A stretch of 37,644 bases of DNA from a candidate division WOR-3 bacterium (GTDB lineage: Bacteria > Hydrothermota > Tepidihabitantia > SM23-42 > JAOAFX01): positions 1 through 37,644 of the forward strand of contig JBDRWD010000019.1 of the NCBI GenBank assembly GCA_039802205.1, read 5' to 3'. Every line of letters starts with the position of its first letter. Within the stretch, counting starts at the first letter, position 1. Shown piece after piece: positions 16,427 to 25,706 of this stretch. The translations under genes and the position numbers were made by a program. The notes under the pieces were generated by a model that saw only the letters and a list, made by a program, of their open reading frames with translations, was not told the origin of the DNA and did not search any database.

Positions 16427-17009
16427 CGGATAATCTAAAACTCTTGCGGTGAATGGGCGAGGGTCCATATTTTCGGAGACATTGCCGATGGTAAGAGGTG
16501 GGATAACCTTTATTTTTGTCAAATCCATACCAAGGGTACTGTCGATGATATTCCAGCATTATCATATCCCGTTTTACCTTTGCCAGAATCGAAGCCGCAG
16601 CAATGCTGATACTCAAACGATCACCCCGGATAATAGAATATTGGGCTATCTCCAGTCCTTCTAATTCTAAGGCATCGATCAAAACCACTTCTGGTTGGGG
16701 TCGCAATCCATTTATCGCCTCCCGCATTGCCAATTTTGTTGCCTGCAGGATGTTTATTTCATCAATTATTTCCGGCGGCACGATGCCGAAAGCAAAACTG
16801 ACTGCCGATCTCTGAATCAAATAAAAAAGTTTTTCTCTTTTTTGGGGTGTGAGTTTTTTGGAATCATCGATCTCCGGATGGAAAAAAAATTTTGGTAGAA
16901 TTACCGCCGCGGCAACCACTGGCCCTGCAAGTGGTCCCCTGCCGGCTTCATCACAGCCTGCCACCAACTCAAAATCTTCCCAAAATTTTTTATCAACCCT
17001 CGGATTCAA
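16416..17009 (-). CDS. rnhB: ribonuclease HII
   Basis: Removes RNA from RNA-DNA hybrids, including single ribonucleotides. The active-site block [14 protein letters not shown] starts at residue 18 (Asp20 and Glu21). The third and fourth acidic residues are in [11 protein letters not shown] and [10 protein letters not shown]. The length of 197 fits. The only sensible start is TTG 17009, inside the end of rplS (17-base overlap) behind a purine-rich AGAGAAGAAAG stretch. ATG is not available upstream of the active site. Confidence 0.94.
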   Translation of the reverse strand: MNPRVDKKFWEDFELVAGCDEAGRGPLAGPVVAAAVILPKFFFHPEIDDSKKLTPQKREKLFYLIQRSAVSFAFGIVPPEIIDEINILQATKLAMREAINGLRPQPEVVLIDALELEGLEIAQYSIIRGDRLSISIAAASILAKVKRDMIMLEYHRQYPWYGFDKNKGYPTSYHRQCLRKYGPSPIHRKSFRLSDAK

Positions 17010-17355
17010 CTTTCTTCTCTTCGGCTGTTACCCCCGCTTCCGGAGATGGTGTGACAACAGCCTGGGTCTTTAATTTTTTCACCTTTTTATTGCGCAAATA
17101 AGTAAGCCGTGCGCGGCGCACTTTGCCCCGACGCTTAATCTCAATATCGGCAATCATCGGTGAATACAAAGGAAATATCCTTTCCACCCCAACGCCGGCG
17201 GAGACCTTCCGGACCACAAAGGTCTTGCTCTCCCCACTCCCTTTTATTTGTATCACCACTCCCTGGAAAGGCGAAATTCGAGTTTTATCACCTTCTACAA
17301 CCTTTACATAAACCTTTACCAAATCCCCAGGTCTAATATCATATTTTTTCGTCAT
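16993..17355 (-). CDS. rplS: 50S ribosomal protein L19
   Basis: The core [41 protein letters not shown] and [16 protein letters not shown] is unmistakable L19. Relative to E. coli it lacks most of the N-terminal helix and carries a 25-residue charged, Pro/Ala/Glu-rich C-terminal extension. GGAGG seven bases upstream supports the ATG, which overlaps the end of trmD by 17 bases. Confidence 0.96.
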   Translation of the reverse strand: MTKKYDIRPGDLVKVYVKVVEGDKTRISPFQGVVIQIKGSGESKTFVVRKVSAGVGVERIFPLYSPMIADIEIKRRGKVRRARLTYLRNKKVKKLKTQAVVTPSPEAGVTAEEKKVESEG

Positions 17356-18064
17356 TTAACACCTCCAGTAATATATCAAGATCATCCTTGGAAAATATCA
17401 CTTCCCCGAGCAATTCCGGCCTTTTTTGCAGCGTCAACTCAATAGCCTTCTTACGCCGCCAACGGGCGATTGCCTGATGATTCCCGCTCAGCAATGTCTC
17501 AGGAACCGCCAGATGTTTAAAATTTGCCGGACGGGTATAGACCGGAGCGGCTAAAAGTCCATTCTGTAAAGAATCTTCTTTTGCCGAATCAATATGGCTT
17601 AAAACTCCGGGCAGGAGCCGGGTAATCGCCTCCATGAGTACAAGGGCTGCTGCTTCCCCGCCGGATAAAATATAATCACCGATGGATATTTCTTCACCGG
17701 GTATCAGCCTGCCCAATCGTTCGTCAATCCCCTTATAACGCCCACAGATAAAAATGAAATTTTCTTTTTCCACCAAGGTTTTAACATAATCTTGGGTTAG
17801 CAACCTACCGGTAGGAGTGAAATAAATGATAAAAGATTTTTCGGTTCTGATTGAATCTATCGCCTTTAACAGCGGTTCCAGTTTTAACACCATTCCGGCG
17901 CCGCCGCCAAATTGGTAATCGTCCACAACTCCATCAGTAGTAAAATCCCGGGGATTGACAATCTTTATCTTGATCAACCCTTTTTCCTGAGCAATCCGCA
18001 ATGTCCCGCAATTCAGCGGACCTTTAAAATATTCGGGTAGGACCGAGATGATCTGGAATTCCAT
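17339..18064 (-). CDS. trmD: tRNA (guanine-37-N1)-methyltransferase
   Basis: Methylates G37 of tRNAs to prevent frameshifting. The SPOUT-fold motifs are present: [11 protein letters not shown], the trefoil-knot segments [13 protein letters not shown] and [27 protein letters not shown]. The 241 residues are normal length. It follows khpA only after a 107-base gap containing a strong hairpin, and no Shine-Dalgarno sequence precedes the ATG at 18064. rimM, normally just upstream, is absent. Confidence 0.96.
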   Translation of the reverse strand: MEFQIISVLPEYFKGPLNCGTLRIAQEKGLIKIKIVNPRDFTTDGVVDDYQFGGGAGMVLKLEPLLKAIDSIRTEKSFIIYFTPTGRLLTQDYVKTLVEKENFIFICGRYKGIDERLGRLIPGEEISIGDYILSGGEAAALVLMEAITRLLPGVLSHIDSAKEDSLQNGLLAAPVYTRPANFKHLAVPETLLSGNHQAIARWRRKKAIELTLQKRPELLGEVIFSKDDLDILLEVLNDEKI

Positions 18065-18090
18065 GTTAGAAGCCGTTGGGTATTTGATTT

Positions 18091-18140
18091 ACAAAAAGAA
18101 GGGGTATCAGGGAGATTTCGGTCTCCCCGAGCACCCCTTC
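18091..18140 (-). terminator. strong intrinsic terminator or attenuator between khpA and trmD
   Basis: On the minus strand GAAGGGGT (18140-18133) pairs with ACCCCTTC (18105-18098). An inner stem TCGGGGAGA/TCTCCCTGA closes on CCGAAA, about 17 bp in all, and is followed at once by TTTTT (18097-18093). This is a textbook intrinsic terminator placed inside a normally continuous ribosomal operon. No promoter is visible between it and trmD, so partial read-through or regulated attenuation is implied. Confidence 0.8.
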
Positions 18141-18171
18141 CGATTAAAAAGGCAAGAGTGGCAAAGATTCA

Positions 18172-18402
18172 TTATTCGATGATCTCTAATACCGCGCGTT
18201 TTCCCTGTTTCATGGCAGCGGCGGTGATGATTGTGCGAATTGCCTTCGCCGTTCTCCCTTCTTTACCGATAACCTTGCCAAGATCACCTTCGCCGACTCT
18301 AAGTTCATATATTATGCTTTTTTCGCCAGCAACCTCTTTGATGCTGACTTTATCGGGATTATCCACAAGCCCTTTAACAATATATTCTATAAGCTCTTTC
18401 AT
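18172..18402 (-). CDS. khpA: KH-domain RNA-binding protein KhpA
   Basis: A 76-residue single KH domain with the GxxG loop GKEG at 46-49 in [15 protein letters not shown]. This small RNA-binding protein typically lies after rpsP and partners with KhpB (Jag) in many bacteria. GGAGG before the ATG is clear. The start overlaps the rpsP stop by four bases (ATGA). Confidence 0.93.
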   Translation of the reverse strand: MKELIEYIVKGLVDNPDKVSIKEVAGEKSIIYELRVGEGDLGKVIGKEGRTAKAIRTIITAAAMKQGKRAVLEIIE

Positions 18403-18638
18403 GATGAACCTCCTTTTGCTTTAGAAATTAACTTAGCCACCGTATCGGTAGGCTTAGCTCCCTTAGCTAACCAGTACTCAACGCGATCCCGTTTTAATTG
18501 CAGATTTTTGGTTCTGGGATCGTAATAACCAAGGTTCTCTATGTATTCACCATCTCTTGCCTTTCGGGAATCTATAGCCACAATTCGGTAAAAAGGAGAA
18601 TTGTGCCTACCCATGCGCGTTAACCGAATCTTAACCAT
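18399..18638 (-). CDS. rpsP: 30S ribosomal protein S16
   Basis: [25 protein letters not shown] is the characteristic S16 N-terminus. The 79-residue length is normal, with [12 protein letters not shown] in the middle. The ATG at 18638 lies five bases after the -10 box, with no ribosome-binding site, so the operon mRNA is predicted to start at or next to this codon. First gene of the rpsP operon. Confidence 0.97.
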   Translation of the reverse strand: MVKIRLTRMGRHNSPFYRIVAIDSRKARDGEYIENLGYYDPRTKNLQLKRDRVEYWLAKGAKPTDTVAKLISKAKGGSS

Positions 18639-18643
18639 AGTAT

Positions 18644-18671
18644 ATTATATGGAAATCCCTAAAAATGTCAA
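18644..18671 (-). promoter_or_regulatory. full-consensus promoter of rpsP, predicted leaderless
   Basis: On the minus strand TTGACA (18671-18666), 16 bp, TATAAT (18649-18644), both perfect. After ATACT comes the ATG of rpsP at 18638. The geometry is identical to that of the transglycosylase promoter at 6756-6783. Confidence 0.75.
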
Positions 18672-18678
18672 TACCATA

Positions 18679-20070
18679 TTAAACCACCACCACCTTATTC
18701 CGACCAGAAAGTTTTCCTTCGTACATTGCCTTATCTGCCTTGCCAATCAATTCATCCCGGGTCAGGGCATCTTCAGGAAAAGTGGCAACCCCCAGGGTGA
18801 CGGTGATATTGAAATATTTTCCCTCCTGCGCCGGAAATGGTTTTTCTTCAATCGCCTTTCTAATCCGTTCGGCAATGATCGCAGCGGTGGGCTTGTCGGC
18901 ATCCGGAAGAATAATGATATATTCATCTCCGCCGTACCGAACTGCAATATCCCGTTCCCGAATCACACTCTTTGCCCTTTCCCCAATGAGTCTTAAAGTT
19001 TCACTTCCCACCAGATGTCCATAATTATCATCAACGAGTTTAAAGAAATCAACATCAAAGAAAATCAAAGAAATCTTCGCCTTGGTTTTCAGGCGCTGTT
19101 TGATCAATTCATCGAGCACCTGGTTGCAGTAACGAGTGTTGTATAACTTTGTGAGGTCATCAGTAATGGTGGTCTCTTCCATCTTCCGATACATCTGGGC
19201 ATTGCGCAGGGCAATGGTCACATGCTGAACAAGATTCTCAAATATTGCGAGGTCATCCTTCGTGAAAGGTTCACCCCCAATTTTGTTAATCACTTCCACC
19301 ACCCCAATTATCTCATCCCGGCTTTTCATCGGGACGCAGAGGATGGATTTGGTGGTAAATTTAGTCTGCTTATCGATGCCATCATAAAATCGTGAATCTT
19401 TGGTCACATCCTCTACAATTAATGATCTGCCTGTTCGGGCAACCCAGCCCGCGACACCCTGATTAATCTTCAACCTCATCCCGATCAATTTTTCACCCGC
19501 AGCCCCAGCAGCAGCCTCAAAAACCAGTTCCTGGCGTGCTTTATCAATGAGCAAAATTGACCAGCCCTCGGCTTTGATAAAATCGGCCGTCTTCTCCATG
19601 ATTATCTTCAGGATCTCTTTGGGTTCGAGCGATGAGTTGATTGCCCGGACGATTTCATTTAAGGTTTCCATCTCCTTGATTTTCTTTTTGAGGGATTCGA
19701 GGGTCTTGATGTTAGAAAGATATTGTTTGCGGCGCACAACAGCCTTGGCAATCAATTTTTTAAAAGTACTAAAAGAATAAGGTGGTCTCATTATACCAAT
19801 CGTATCTGGAACTACAATATTTTCATAGCGGAGGCTATCTTTTTGGGACAAAGTCAAAATGATTGGAATGTTTGCATTTATCCTGTCGAGAGTCTTTATC
19901 ACCTTCCGGGCATGCGCGGGAACGACGAGGATATCTACTTGTTCTTTTTTTACTAACGACATTATTGCCGCCGCATTCTTCACGCATGCTACATCAAACT
20001 GGAGTTTTTTCAGGCATGCTAAAATTTTTTCTTTATCCCCAAGTTCTGGTTGATACACTAAAATTTTCAT
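18679..20070 (-). CDS. GAF-GGDEF diguanylate cyclase with degenerate receiver domain
   Basis: Predicted to make cyclic di-GMP. Residues 1-115 resemble a response-regulator receiver, but the phospho-acceptor Asp position reads ILVVPAHA, so phosphorylation is unlikely. A short coiled coil (120-145) leads to a GAF domain (about 145-290) and a GGDEF domain (300-463). The active-site motif is GGDEY (380-384), a small change from GGDEF. The metal aspartates FFDVDFFK are present, and an intact RxxD inhibitory site (RERD, 371-374) lies five residues before it. Last gene of the ruvX-mltG-cyclase operon, overlapping cyclase-like B by four bases. No transmembrane segment. Confidence 0.92.
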   Translation of the reverse strand: MKILVYQPELGDKEKILACLKKLQFDVACVKNAAAIMSLVKKEQVDILVVPAHARKVIKTLDRINANIPIILTLSQKDSLRYENIVVPDTIGIMRPPYSFSTFKKLIAKAVVRRKQYLSNIKTLESLKKKIKEMETLNEIVRAINSSLEPKEILKIIMEKTADFIKAEGWSILLIDKARQELVFEAAAGAAGEKLIGMRLKINQGVAGWVARTGRSLIVEDVTKDSRFYDGIDKQTKFTTKSILCVPMKSRDEIIGVVEVINKIGGEPFTKDDLAIFENLVQHVTIALRNAQMYRKMEETTITDDLTKLYNTRYCNQVLDELIKQRLKTKAKISLIFFDVDFFKLVDDNYGHLVGSETLRLIGERAKSVIRERDIAVRYGGDEYIIILPDADKPTAAIIAERIRKAIEEKPFPAQEGKYFNITVTLGVATFPEDALTRDELIGKADKAMYEGKLSGRNKVVVV

Positions 20071-22334
20071 TGCAAGGGAATTATCTCATAGATTGGTTTA
20101 GATTTCAACTTATCCTCGTTATAGATTATTCCGTTTTCATCTAAAATAAAATTGCCCGATTTTAATTCGGTCAATGCCTTTTTCTTGTCCAGTTCTTCCA
20201 GAATATGGACACCTCGGGGGACGATGGATATCTTCAGTTCAGGATAACGGTAACCATGGGGCAACTTGCGCACATCGTTAAGGATGCGTAAATATTTCTC
20301 AAAAGATGACTCTTCAATAGGAAACTCAAAACATTCGGTATTGAGCATGAAGTTGGTAAAAGTCGGTAAATCGATGATGATCACAGAACGGCCGGGCTGG
20401 CGTTCCATGGAATAAAGGTGGGCATCAGCGAGGATCGGTCCCACAAGGTCCGGATCACCGTAGGAGTTTGCCGAAAGAACCACATCCTTTTCTGGTAAAC
20501 CAGATGCGATACCGATTCCGATGCGAAAGAGACTTTTAAACTCCGGAGGCAATAAGGCATAGGTAACCCCATCTATCTCCATCGTCCGCTCCGCCACTGT
20601 CGCAAACCAGTCACGATAATGCACAAAATTGGCTTTGATAAACTCCTCAGCCTTGAGCACCATCTCCCGGGCACATAGAATTGCCCTCTTTGCAGCATCT
20701 AACGCCGGGATCAATTCCAGTTCGGTACCCGAAAATATCGAATAGCGCAGGTTGATCCCTTTACCGGTAGTGGATTCGGTGTAAAGATGGTTGTAAAGGC
20801 TATCGGAATTCTCTGCAAACCATATGATACCACCATCACCGGTATCTTTCAAAAGAAATCCACCGTATGCCCGACCCACTCCCGCCATCTCTTTGGCAAA
20901 TTTGTACTTTATCCGCTGCTCTTTTAATGCATTATGCAATTTTATGCCCATATAAGATGAACCACGGATATCATAAACCAGCACCGTAATCGTTTTGCGA
21001 TACTGCTCAAAATAATTTTTTACGACTTCCGGAATTGCATCATTGGCTTTGCGTGGGATTAAAATCTCCTTCCCTTCCAGCAGAAAGTAAGTAAGGTTGG
21101 CAATATCCTTGACTACCTTCTTTGATTCTTTCTCCGGTGGTGGCAAGACATTAACAATTTCATACAAACAATTGCTGATGTAAACCGGAATGAGTTCTTT
21201 TTTCATGAAAAGAAAGTAGGTATCCTTGACAGCATTGATATCCAGTTCCACCCCCAGCAAACCCTTTTTCTCAAATCTTGCCAGCAACGGTAAATCCCTG
21301 CTCTTCTGGCGGTGAAGTTCTTCAAAATGGGCGATCACATTCCGGGCAAAAATTTTCTCTTCCTGCGGAGTCAGGGGACCAAACTTTTGCGCAAAGATAT
21401 ATTCATCAAATATCTCCTCCAGCGATTTCTTCTTATCCAAAGTCCGCTGTTCAATCAGGGCTTTGACTGTTTCTTCCTCATATAATGACTTTTGCAATTC
21501 GCGTTTTCTTATTTCATAATCCTCCAGATGGGAGATGTTACCCAGAAACAATCTTATCATCCGTGAGAAAAGGTTGGAAGTCTTCTGGGTTATGATATTA
21601 AAATCCACACCCTTGCTAACCTGATTCTCAAGGATATCTTTCAATCCAGCATGGGTTTCGGAATTGAGTACCATAATCTGCTCTTTCAATCGCTCCTCAT
21701 AGAGTTCAATGCTCTTTAATTCTTCAAGAATCCTTTCCCGGTCCCGCTGAAGCATTGCCCAGATTTTCTTAAAAACTTTCTGGAGGGAAGGTTCCGATAG
21801 ATAATCAAGATAAACTTTTGGTATTTTCTCCAGGGCTTCGCTGAAGGTCTTAAATTTCATTCGCTCTAAGTCTGATAAAAAATTCGGGAGCAAGGACTCC
21901 AAACGAGTATTCAAAAAGGATTTGTGGATTATCAAGAAGATATCGCAGGACAAAGAATACTCTTTCAGTTCCGGAACGAAATCATAAAGAACCCGATAGG
22001 GTTTATTTTTATCTATTAATGAAATGAGCCCGGCTGGACACTTCTCTGTCAATCCCACAGGTATCGGGATATTAGTCTTTTTATGGGCTATATAGAGTGC
22101 CCATTCATAACCTTTATAAAGATTGATGGAACCACCAAGCCAGAGGTAGAACAAATCCAAATTCTCAAATAGCTTTATTATCTCGTTTGGGAACTCCAGT
22201 AGGGTAAGCCCTTCTTTAATATTTTGGATCAATCGTTGAAAGCGGGTTTTATCAATGTATCTTTCTTTAAGGGCTTTTAAATATTCACTCTCTTCTTCCA
22301 GATAGTTATGCAAACCGACGATATTGATATTCAT
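20067..22334 (-). CDS. cyclase-like protein B: long helical N-terminus plus divergent class III nucleotidyl-cyclase domain
   Basis: 755 residues with no membrane segment. Residues 1-440 are mostly helical, partly coiled, and unrecognised. From about 448 the text follows the class III cyclase fold: VLVYDIRGSS (metal D455), LLKDTGDGG (purine-site K496, metal D500), RIGIGIASG (604-612) and a DLVG segment (D629) at the adenine-specifying Asp/Thr position. Between the second and third blocks lies a long insertion with HYRDWF and GVTYALLPP, shared with its neighbour. By eye the transition-state Asn and Arg of VNxAxR are replaced (GPILADAHLY). Catalysis is therefore uncertain: altered enzyme, nucleotide sensor or pseudo-cyclase. 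Starts with a 4-base ATGA overlap after cyclase-like A. Confidence 0.75.
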   Translation of the reverse strand: MNINIVGLHNYLEEESEYLKALKERYIDKTRFQRLIQNIKEGLTLLEFPNEIIKLFENLDLFYLWLGGSINLYKGYEWALYIAHKKTNIPIPVGLTEKCPAGLISLIDKNKPYRVLYDFVPELKEYSLSCDIFLIIHKSFLNTRLESLLPNFLSDLERMKFKTFSEALEKIPKVYLDYLSEPSLQKVFKKIWAMLQRDRERILEELKSIELYEERLKEQIMVLNSETHAGLKDILENQVSKGVDFNIITQKTSNLFSRMIRLFLGNISHLEDYEIRKRELQKSLYEEETVKALIEQRTLDKKKSLEEIFDEYIFAQKFGPLTPQEEKIFARNVIAHFEELHRQKSRDLPLLARFEKKGLLGVELDINAVKDTYFLFMKKELIPVYISNCLYEIVNVLPPPEKESKKVVKDIANLTYFLLEGKEILIPRKANDAIPEVVKNYFEQYRKTITVLVYDIRGSSYMGIKLHNALKEQRIKYKFAKEMAGVGRAYGGFLLKDTGDGGIIWFAENSDSLYNHLYTESTTGKGINLRYSIFSGTELELIPALDAAKRAILCAREMVLKAEEFIKANFVHYRDWFATVAERTMEIDGVTYALLPPEFKSLFRIGIGIASGLPEKDVVLSANSYGDPDLVGPILADAHLYSMERQPGRSVIIIDLPTFTNFMLNTECFEFPIEESSFEKYLRILNDVRKLPHGYRYPELKISIVPRGVHILEELDKKKALTELKSGNFILDENGIIYNEDKLKSKPIYEIIPLQ

Positions 22335-24748
22335 TTCGGTCCCTCGTAAGATAGTTCAAAAAGAAATTTACCCCTTCCCCCTTTTCCATCCTTTATCTCA
22401 CCAGTCTCGTCTATTGCAATATCATAAACTCCAAGGAGAATCCGCAAATTTCCGGGATGATATATCTCTTCCCCGATTTTGGAAATAAAAATCCGGTAAA
22501 AATCAACAATGAAGCCGCGGCGCGAAATTCTCTGATTTATCCAGTATTCCAGTTCTTGCTCGATATCGCTTGTCTCTGCAGTCAGTTTCACACCACTATC
22601 ACTTAAAAAAGAAAATTTATCAACATTTAAAAGCAGATTAAAAACCGTAGCATCATCACAGATCACCGTCGATTTTTCTCGACTTTTGATTTTCGAATAA
22701 AAGTTGGATTCCCGGACCAACATTCCAGTGAGATCAAGTTCTCCGAAGGCATTCCGGTCAAGGTATACTTCTTTTGGGTACTCACCTGAGGCGATCCCTA
22801 CCCCGATCTGGAATATCGACTGGTATGCTGGGGGCAGGGTAGCATAGGTAATACCTTCAAAATCAATTTTGCGGTCTTCTGCTTCTTTAAACCAATCCTT
22901 GTAATGCTCAATATTCTCCTGGACAAAATTTATTGACTCTTTCACCATCTCTAATCCACAGCGCACCGCATTGATGACACTGCCTGGCTGGGGAATTCTT
23001 GTTTTTTGGTTTCTGATCTCAAAAGTGTTGTGAGCGAAAAGGATGATACCGCCGTCACCGGTATCCTTTATTGGCAAACCTCCAAATTTTTCCACTACCC
23101 CCAGCATCGTCTCCTGGAAAAGATTTCTTATCTCATTCTCCTTTTCGGCATTCTGCAACTTGGTCCCCATAAATGTTGAACCACGAATGTCATAGGTGAG
23201 CACTGAAATTAAATTCCGATACCGATTCACACTCAATTCGGGTTTTGTTTCAACCCGGGGGGCGGTCTTTATCTCCTTCTCCACCAATGTAATATTGCCT
23301 TTTAAAGCCTCCTCGGCAAGATAGCGGACATTCTCATCAGAGGTGGTGCCGGTCACCCGGGGATAATAATCTACCAATTCCTCGATGAGCAATGTTTTCA
23401 AAAAGGGAACAAACAATTCTTTGATTACAGTATCAAAACGTCTCATGAGCTCGGCAGTATTATACCGCTCTTTCAGAAAACCCGGTAACCGTAATTCATT
23501 AAGCAGATTAGCATATTCTTTATTGCCTCTCAGTTCATTGCTGACCTCTTTGACTATATTCTGCAAGGTTTCCTCGTCTAAAGGTTTCTTTTCGCCGATG
23601 ACGAAGAGTAAATAGGGATCCCACTCATTACGCATGATAAACTTATAAAAATCCGCGGTTTTCAATTTTAACAAAGCCTCAATCTCTACCTCCTGCTTTT
23701 GGTAATCCTGCAATTCAATCCGCAGGTGTCGGATATCATACCCGAGCGCGAGCAAATTTCGTTTCAATTTTTTTATTTCAGTCTCCAAACGTTCTTCAGT
23801 AGAAAAATTGCGGACGATATTTACCAATTCAGCACTCAATTCGGTGTTTAATTGGATAGCTTTATTCTCCAGTTCCTCAAGCTGTTTCTCAAGCAACGCT
23901 TTCTTCTTCTGCACCTCTTCGTATAACCCCTGGGCTGTACTCTGGATAGCAGCGATCACCTTAAAGGTGCTTTCTTCGTCCGGGAAGAAGAAATTGGCAT
24001 TTAACAATTCAATGATTTTTTCGCGGGTCAAAGACTTGCCGAGAGTTTTGATATTTTTAATAATATCCTGCATCCCCTCGGTATAGCTGATATTCAGGAA
24101 GTTTTTAAGCAAGGCAGTGAATAAAGGTTCAGGTAATCCTTTTTTAAAAATCCAGCGTGCCATCATTCGGGTGATTTCTATCCTTGTTCCTCTCGGAAAA
24201 AGCGGAATTAATTCATAGGAATCGCATATCAATCTATCCTGGACCAGGACATTACGGGTGAGTGATCGTCGGATATAATTGAAAAGTTGGTTTACCACGA
24301 TACCAACCCTTTCGGCAATGTAGGCTTTTTCCTCAAGGCTTCTTGCTGCGGTTTCGCGGGTGAGTGTATCCCGGAGCAATTTTCGATTAACAATTTCAAA
24401 GACAAAAATCCGGTAAGGATCAAGCTGGGTAAATTTTTTGTAGATCTCAAAGATTGTATTACTATAGCGTTCAAAAAACTCGTCCCATTTTCCGATCAAT
24501 GATTCGTCATTTAAAAAATCCAAATAATTACTAACAAATTCCTCCTGCAGGGCAAAAATCTTTCGCCCCAAAAAGACGATTTCTTTACCTTCTTTATTTT
24601 CAAAATAGTTGAGAATCGGGTCATTTGAGATCTTCTTTAAAATCTGTAAATAGCGTTTGAAATTTAATGGATCCCGATAAGTTTTTTTCAACTTCTCATA
24701 ATATGGTGATTGAGCGATAACTACTTCTTCAAACTCACTTCTTAGCAT
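22331..24748 (-). CDS. cyclase-like protein A: helical/coiled-coil N-terminus plus divergent class III nucleotidyl-cyclase domain
   Basis: 805 residues from ATG 24748, which overlaps mltG by 14 bases behind GGAG. A longer frame beginning at 24841 reads mltG sequence out of frame and is rejected. Residues 1-270 are helical, a coiled coil spans about 275-360, and a further helical part runs to 500. The cyclase-like domain has VLTYDIRGST (metal D520), PIKDTGDGG (K561, metal D565), QIGVGIASG (647-655) and LDLTG (D672). The usual Asn and Arg of VNxAxR appear as R and F (MLVRESNFY). A paralogue of B throughout this domain, including the HYKDWF/GITYATLPP insertion, with a more divergent N-terminus. 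Cytosolic. Confidence 0.75.
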   Translation of the reverse strand: MLRSEFEEVVIAQSPYYEKLKKTYRDPLNFKRYLQILKKISNDPILNYFENKEGKEIVFLGRKIFALQEEFVSNYLDFLNDESLIGKWDEFFERYSNTIFEIYKKFTQLDPYRIFVFEIVNRKLLRDTLTRETAARSLEEKAYIAERVGIVVNQLFNYIRRSLTRNVLVQDRLICDSYELIPLFPRGTRIEITRMMARWIFKKGLPEPLFTALLKNFLNISYTEGMQDIIKNIKTLGKSLTREKIIELLNANFFFPDEESTFKVIAAIQSTAQGLYEEVQKKKALLEKQLEELENKAIQLNTELSAELVNIVRNFSTEERLETEIKKLKRNLLALGYDIRHLRIELQDYQKQEVEIEALLKLKTADFYKFIMRNEWDPYLLFVIGEKKPLDEETLQNIVKEVSNELRGNKEYANLLNELRLPGFLKERYNTAELMRRFDTVIKELFVPFLKTLLIEELVDYYPRVTGTTSDENVRYLAEEALKGNITLVEKEIKTAPRVETKPELSVNRYRNLISVLTYDIRGSTFMGTKLQNAEKENEIRNLFQETMLGVVEKFGGLPIKDTGDGGIILFAHNTFEIRNQKTRIPQPGSVINAVRCGLEMVKESINFVQENIEHYKDWFKEAEDRKIDFEGITYATLPPAYQSIFQIGVGIASGEYPKEVYLDRNAFGELDLTGMLVRESNFYSKIKSREKSTVICDDATVFNLLLNVDKFSFLSDSGVKLTAETSDIEQELEYWINQRISRRGFIVDFYRIFISKIGEEIYHPGNLRILLGVYDIAIDETGEIKDGKGGRGKFLFELSYEGPK

Positions 24749-25703
24749 TGTAATACTCCATTGCCTGGAGATGTTCCCGATAGGTCTTAGAAAAATGATG
24801 ATATCCGTCACCACGTGCCACGAAATAAAGATAGTCCACATCCGCAGGATTTAGCACTGCCTTGATGGAATTGATACCGGGCGAACAGATCGGTCCCGGG
24901 GGTAGTCCATTATTGAGATAGGTATTGTAGGGGGATGGTATTTTCAGGTCTTTTTCCCGGAGATAAGTAATCACGGTATCAGGATTTAGCAACTTAAATG
25001 CATAGATTACCGTCGCGCAGGATTCCAACGGACGATTTAATTTAAGGCGGTTAAGAAAAACCCGGGCGATGATTGGCCTTTCCTCATCGTGCTTCGCTTC
25101 TTTTTCCACCAAAGAGGCAAGGATTATTGTATTATGGAGGGATTCGATGGGTACAGGAGTAATATGTTTCAACTTCATTCTTAAATTCTCCAGCATCTTC
25201 TTTATCACCGTTGCTGGTTCGGAGTTTTCTTCAAAAGAGTAAGTATCCGGAAATAGATAGCCTTCCAGCGAAGGAAGATTGAAGCCCAGATTTTTTATAA
25301 AATTCCGGTCGTAGCACAATGTACAAAAATCCCTTTCGTTTGAAATCACATTCTTGGAATACAAAATCTGCGCGACTTCCGCCACAATCAATCCCTCAGG
25401 GATGGTCACTAAAATATCCGTCTGCCCGCCGCGGGTAAGTTTGTTTATTACATACAAGGGATTTTTATAAACGGACAACCGGTGTTTACCGGAGCGGAGG
25501 CGATTTTCTTTTTTTAGAACTTTCAGCCAGAAAAGAAATTCATAGGGATTAATGAGAATATGATTGCGGGACAAGATCGCAGCCACATCTCGGGCAGATG
25601 CATGTTTGGGGATTTCAACCGTCTGTTCTTTAAAATTAAAAGGCTGGAGCCAGCCGAGAAAAAGGACTAAAAAGAAAATGAAAATAAAAAAAGATTTTTT
25701 CAT
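24735..25703 (-). CDS. mltG: endolytic transglycosylase MltG (YceG)
   Basis: A membrane-anchored enzyme that cuts nascent glycan strands and sets their length. One N-terminal membrane segment (residues 5-20), a LysM-like part (about 27-95), then the YceG domain with the catalytic-glutamate motif SLVEKEA (E200), LEGYLFPDTYSF (146-157), and the late SPYNTYLNNGLPPGPICSPG. The length of 322 is usual. It starts three bases after ruvX, and the coding end overlaps cyclase-like A, linking septal/side-wall glycan processing to the signalling genes. Confidence 0.95.
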   Translation of the reverse strand: MKKSFFIFIFFLVLFLGWLQPFNFKEQTVEIPKHASARDVAAILSRNHILINPYEFLFWLKVLKKENRLRSGKHRLSVYKNPLYVINKLTRGGQTDILVTIPEGLIVAEVAQILYSKNVISNERDFCTLCYDRNFIKNLGFNLPSLEGYLFPDTYSFEENSEPATVIKKMLENLRMKLKHITPVPIESLHNTIILASLVEKEAKHDEERPIIARVFLNRLKLNRPLESCATVIYAFKLLNPDTVITYLREKDLKIPSPYNTYLNNGLPPGPICSPGINSIKAVLNPADVDYLYFVARGDGYHHFSKTYREHLQAMEYYNAKK

Positions 25704-25706
25704 ATC

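Noticed and set aside
16427-16528. 34-codon N-terminal extension of YraN
   Set aside because: It lies inside rnhB, and the extended protein would exceed the usual YraN length without family similarity.
18065-18171. A hidden short rimM remnant
   Set aside because: The 107 bases contain only the hairpin and a leader. No frame resembles RimM.
24749-24841. 31-codon N-terminal extension of cyclase-like protein A
   Set aside because: It overlaps conserved mltG sequence out of frame. The ATG at 24748 has GGAG upstream and gives an N-terminus that matches the paralogue's layout.
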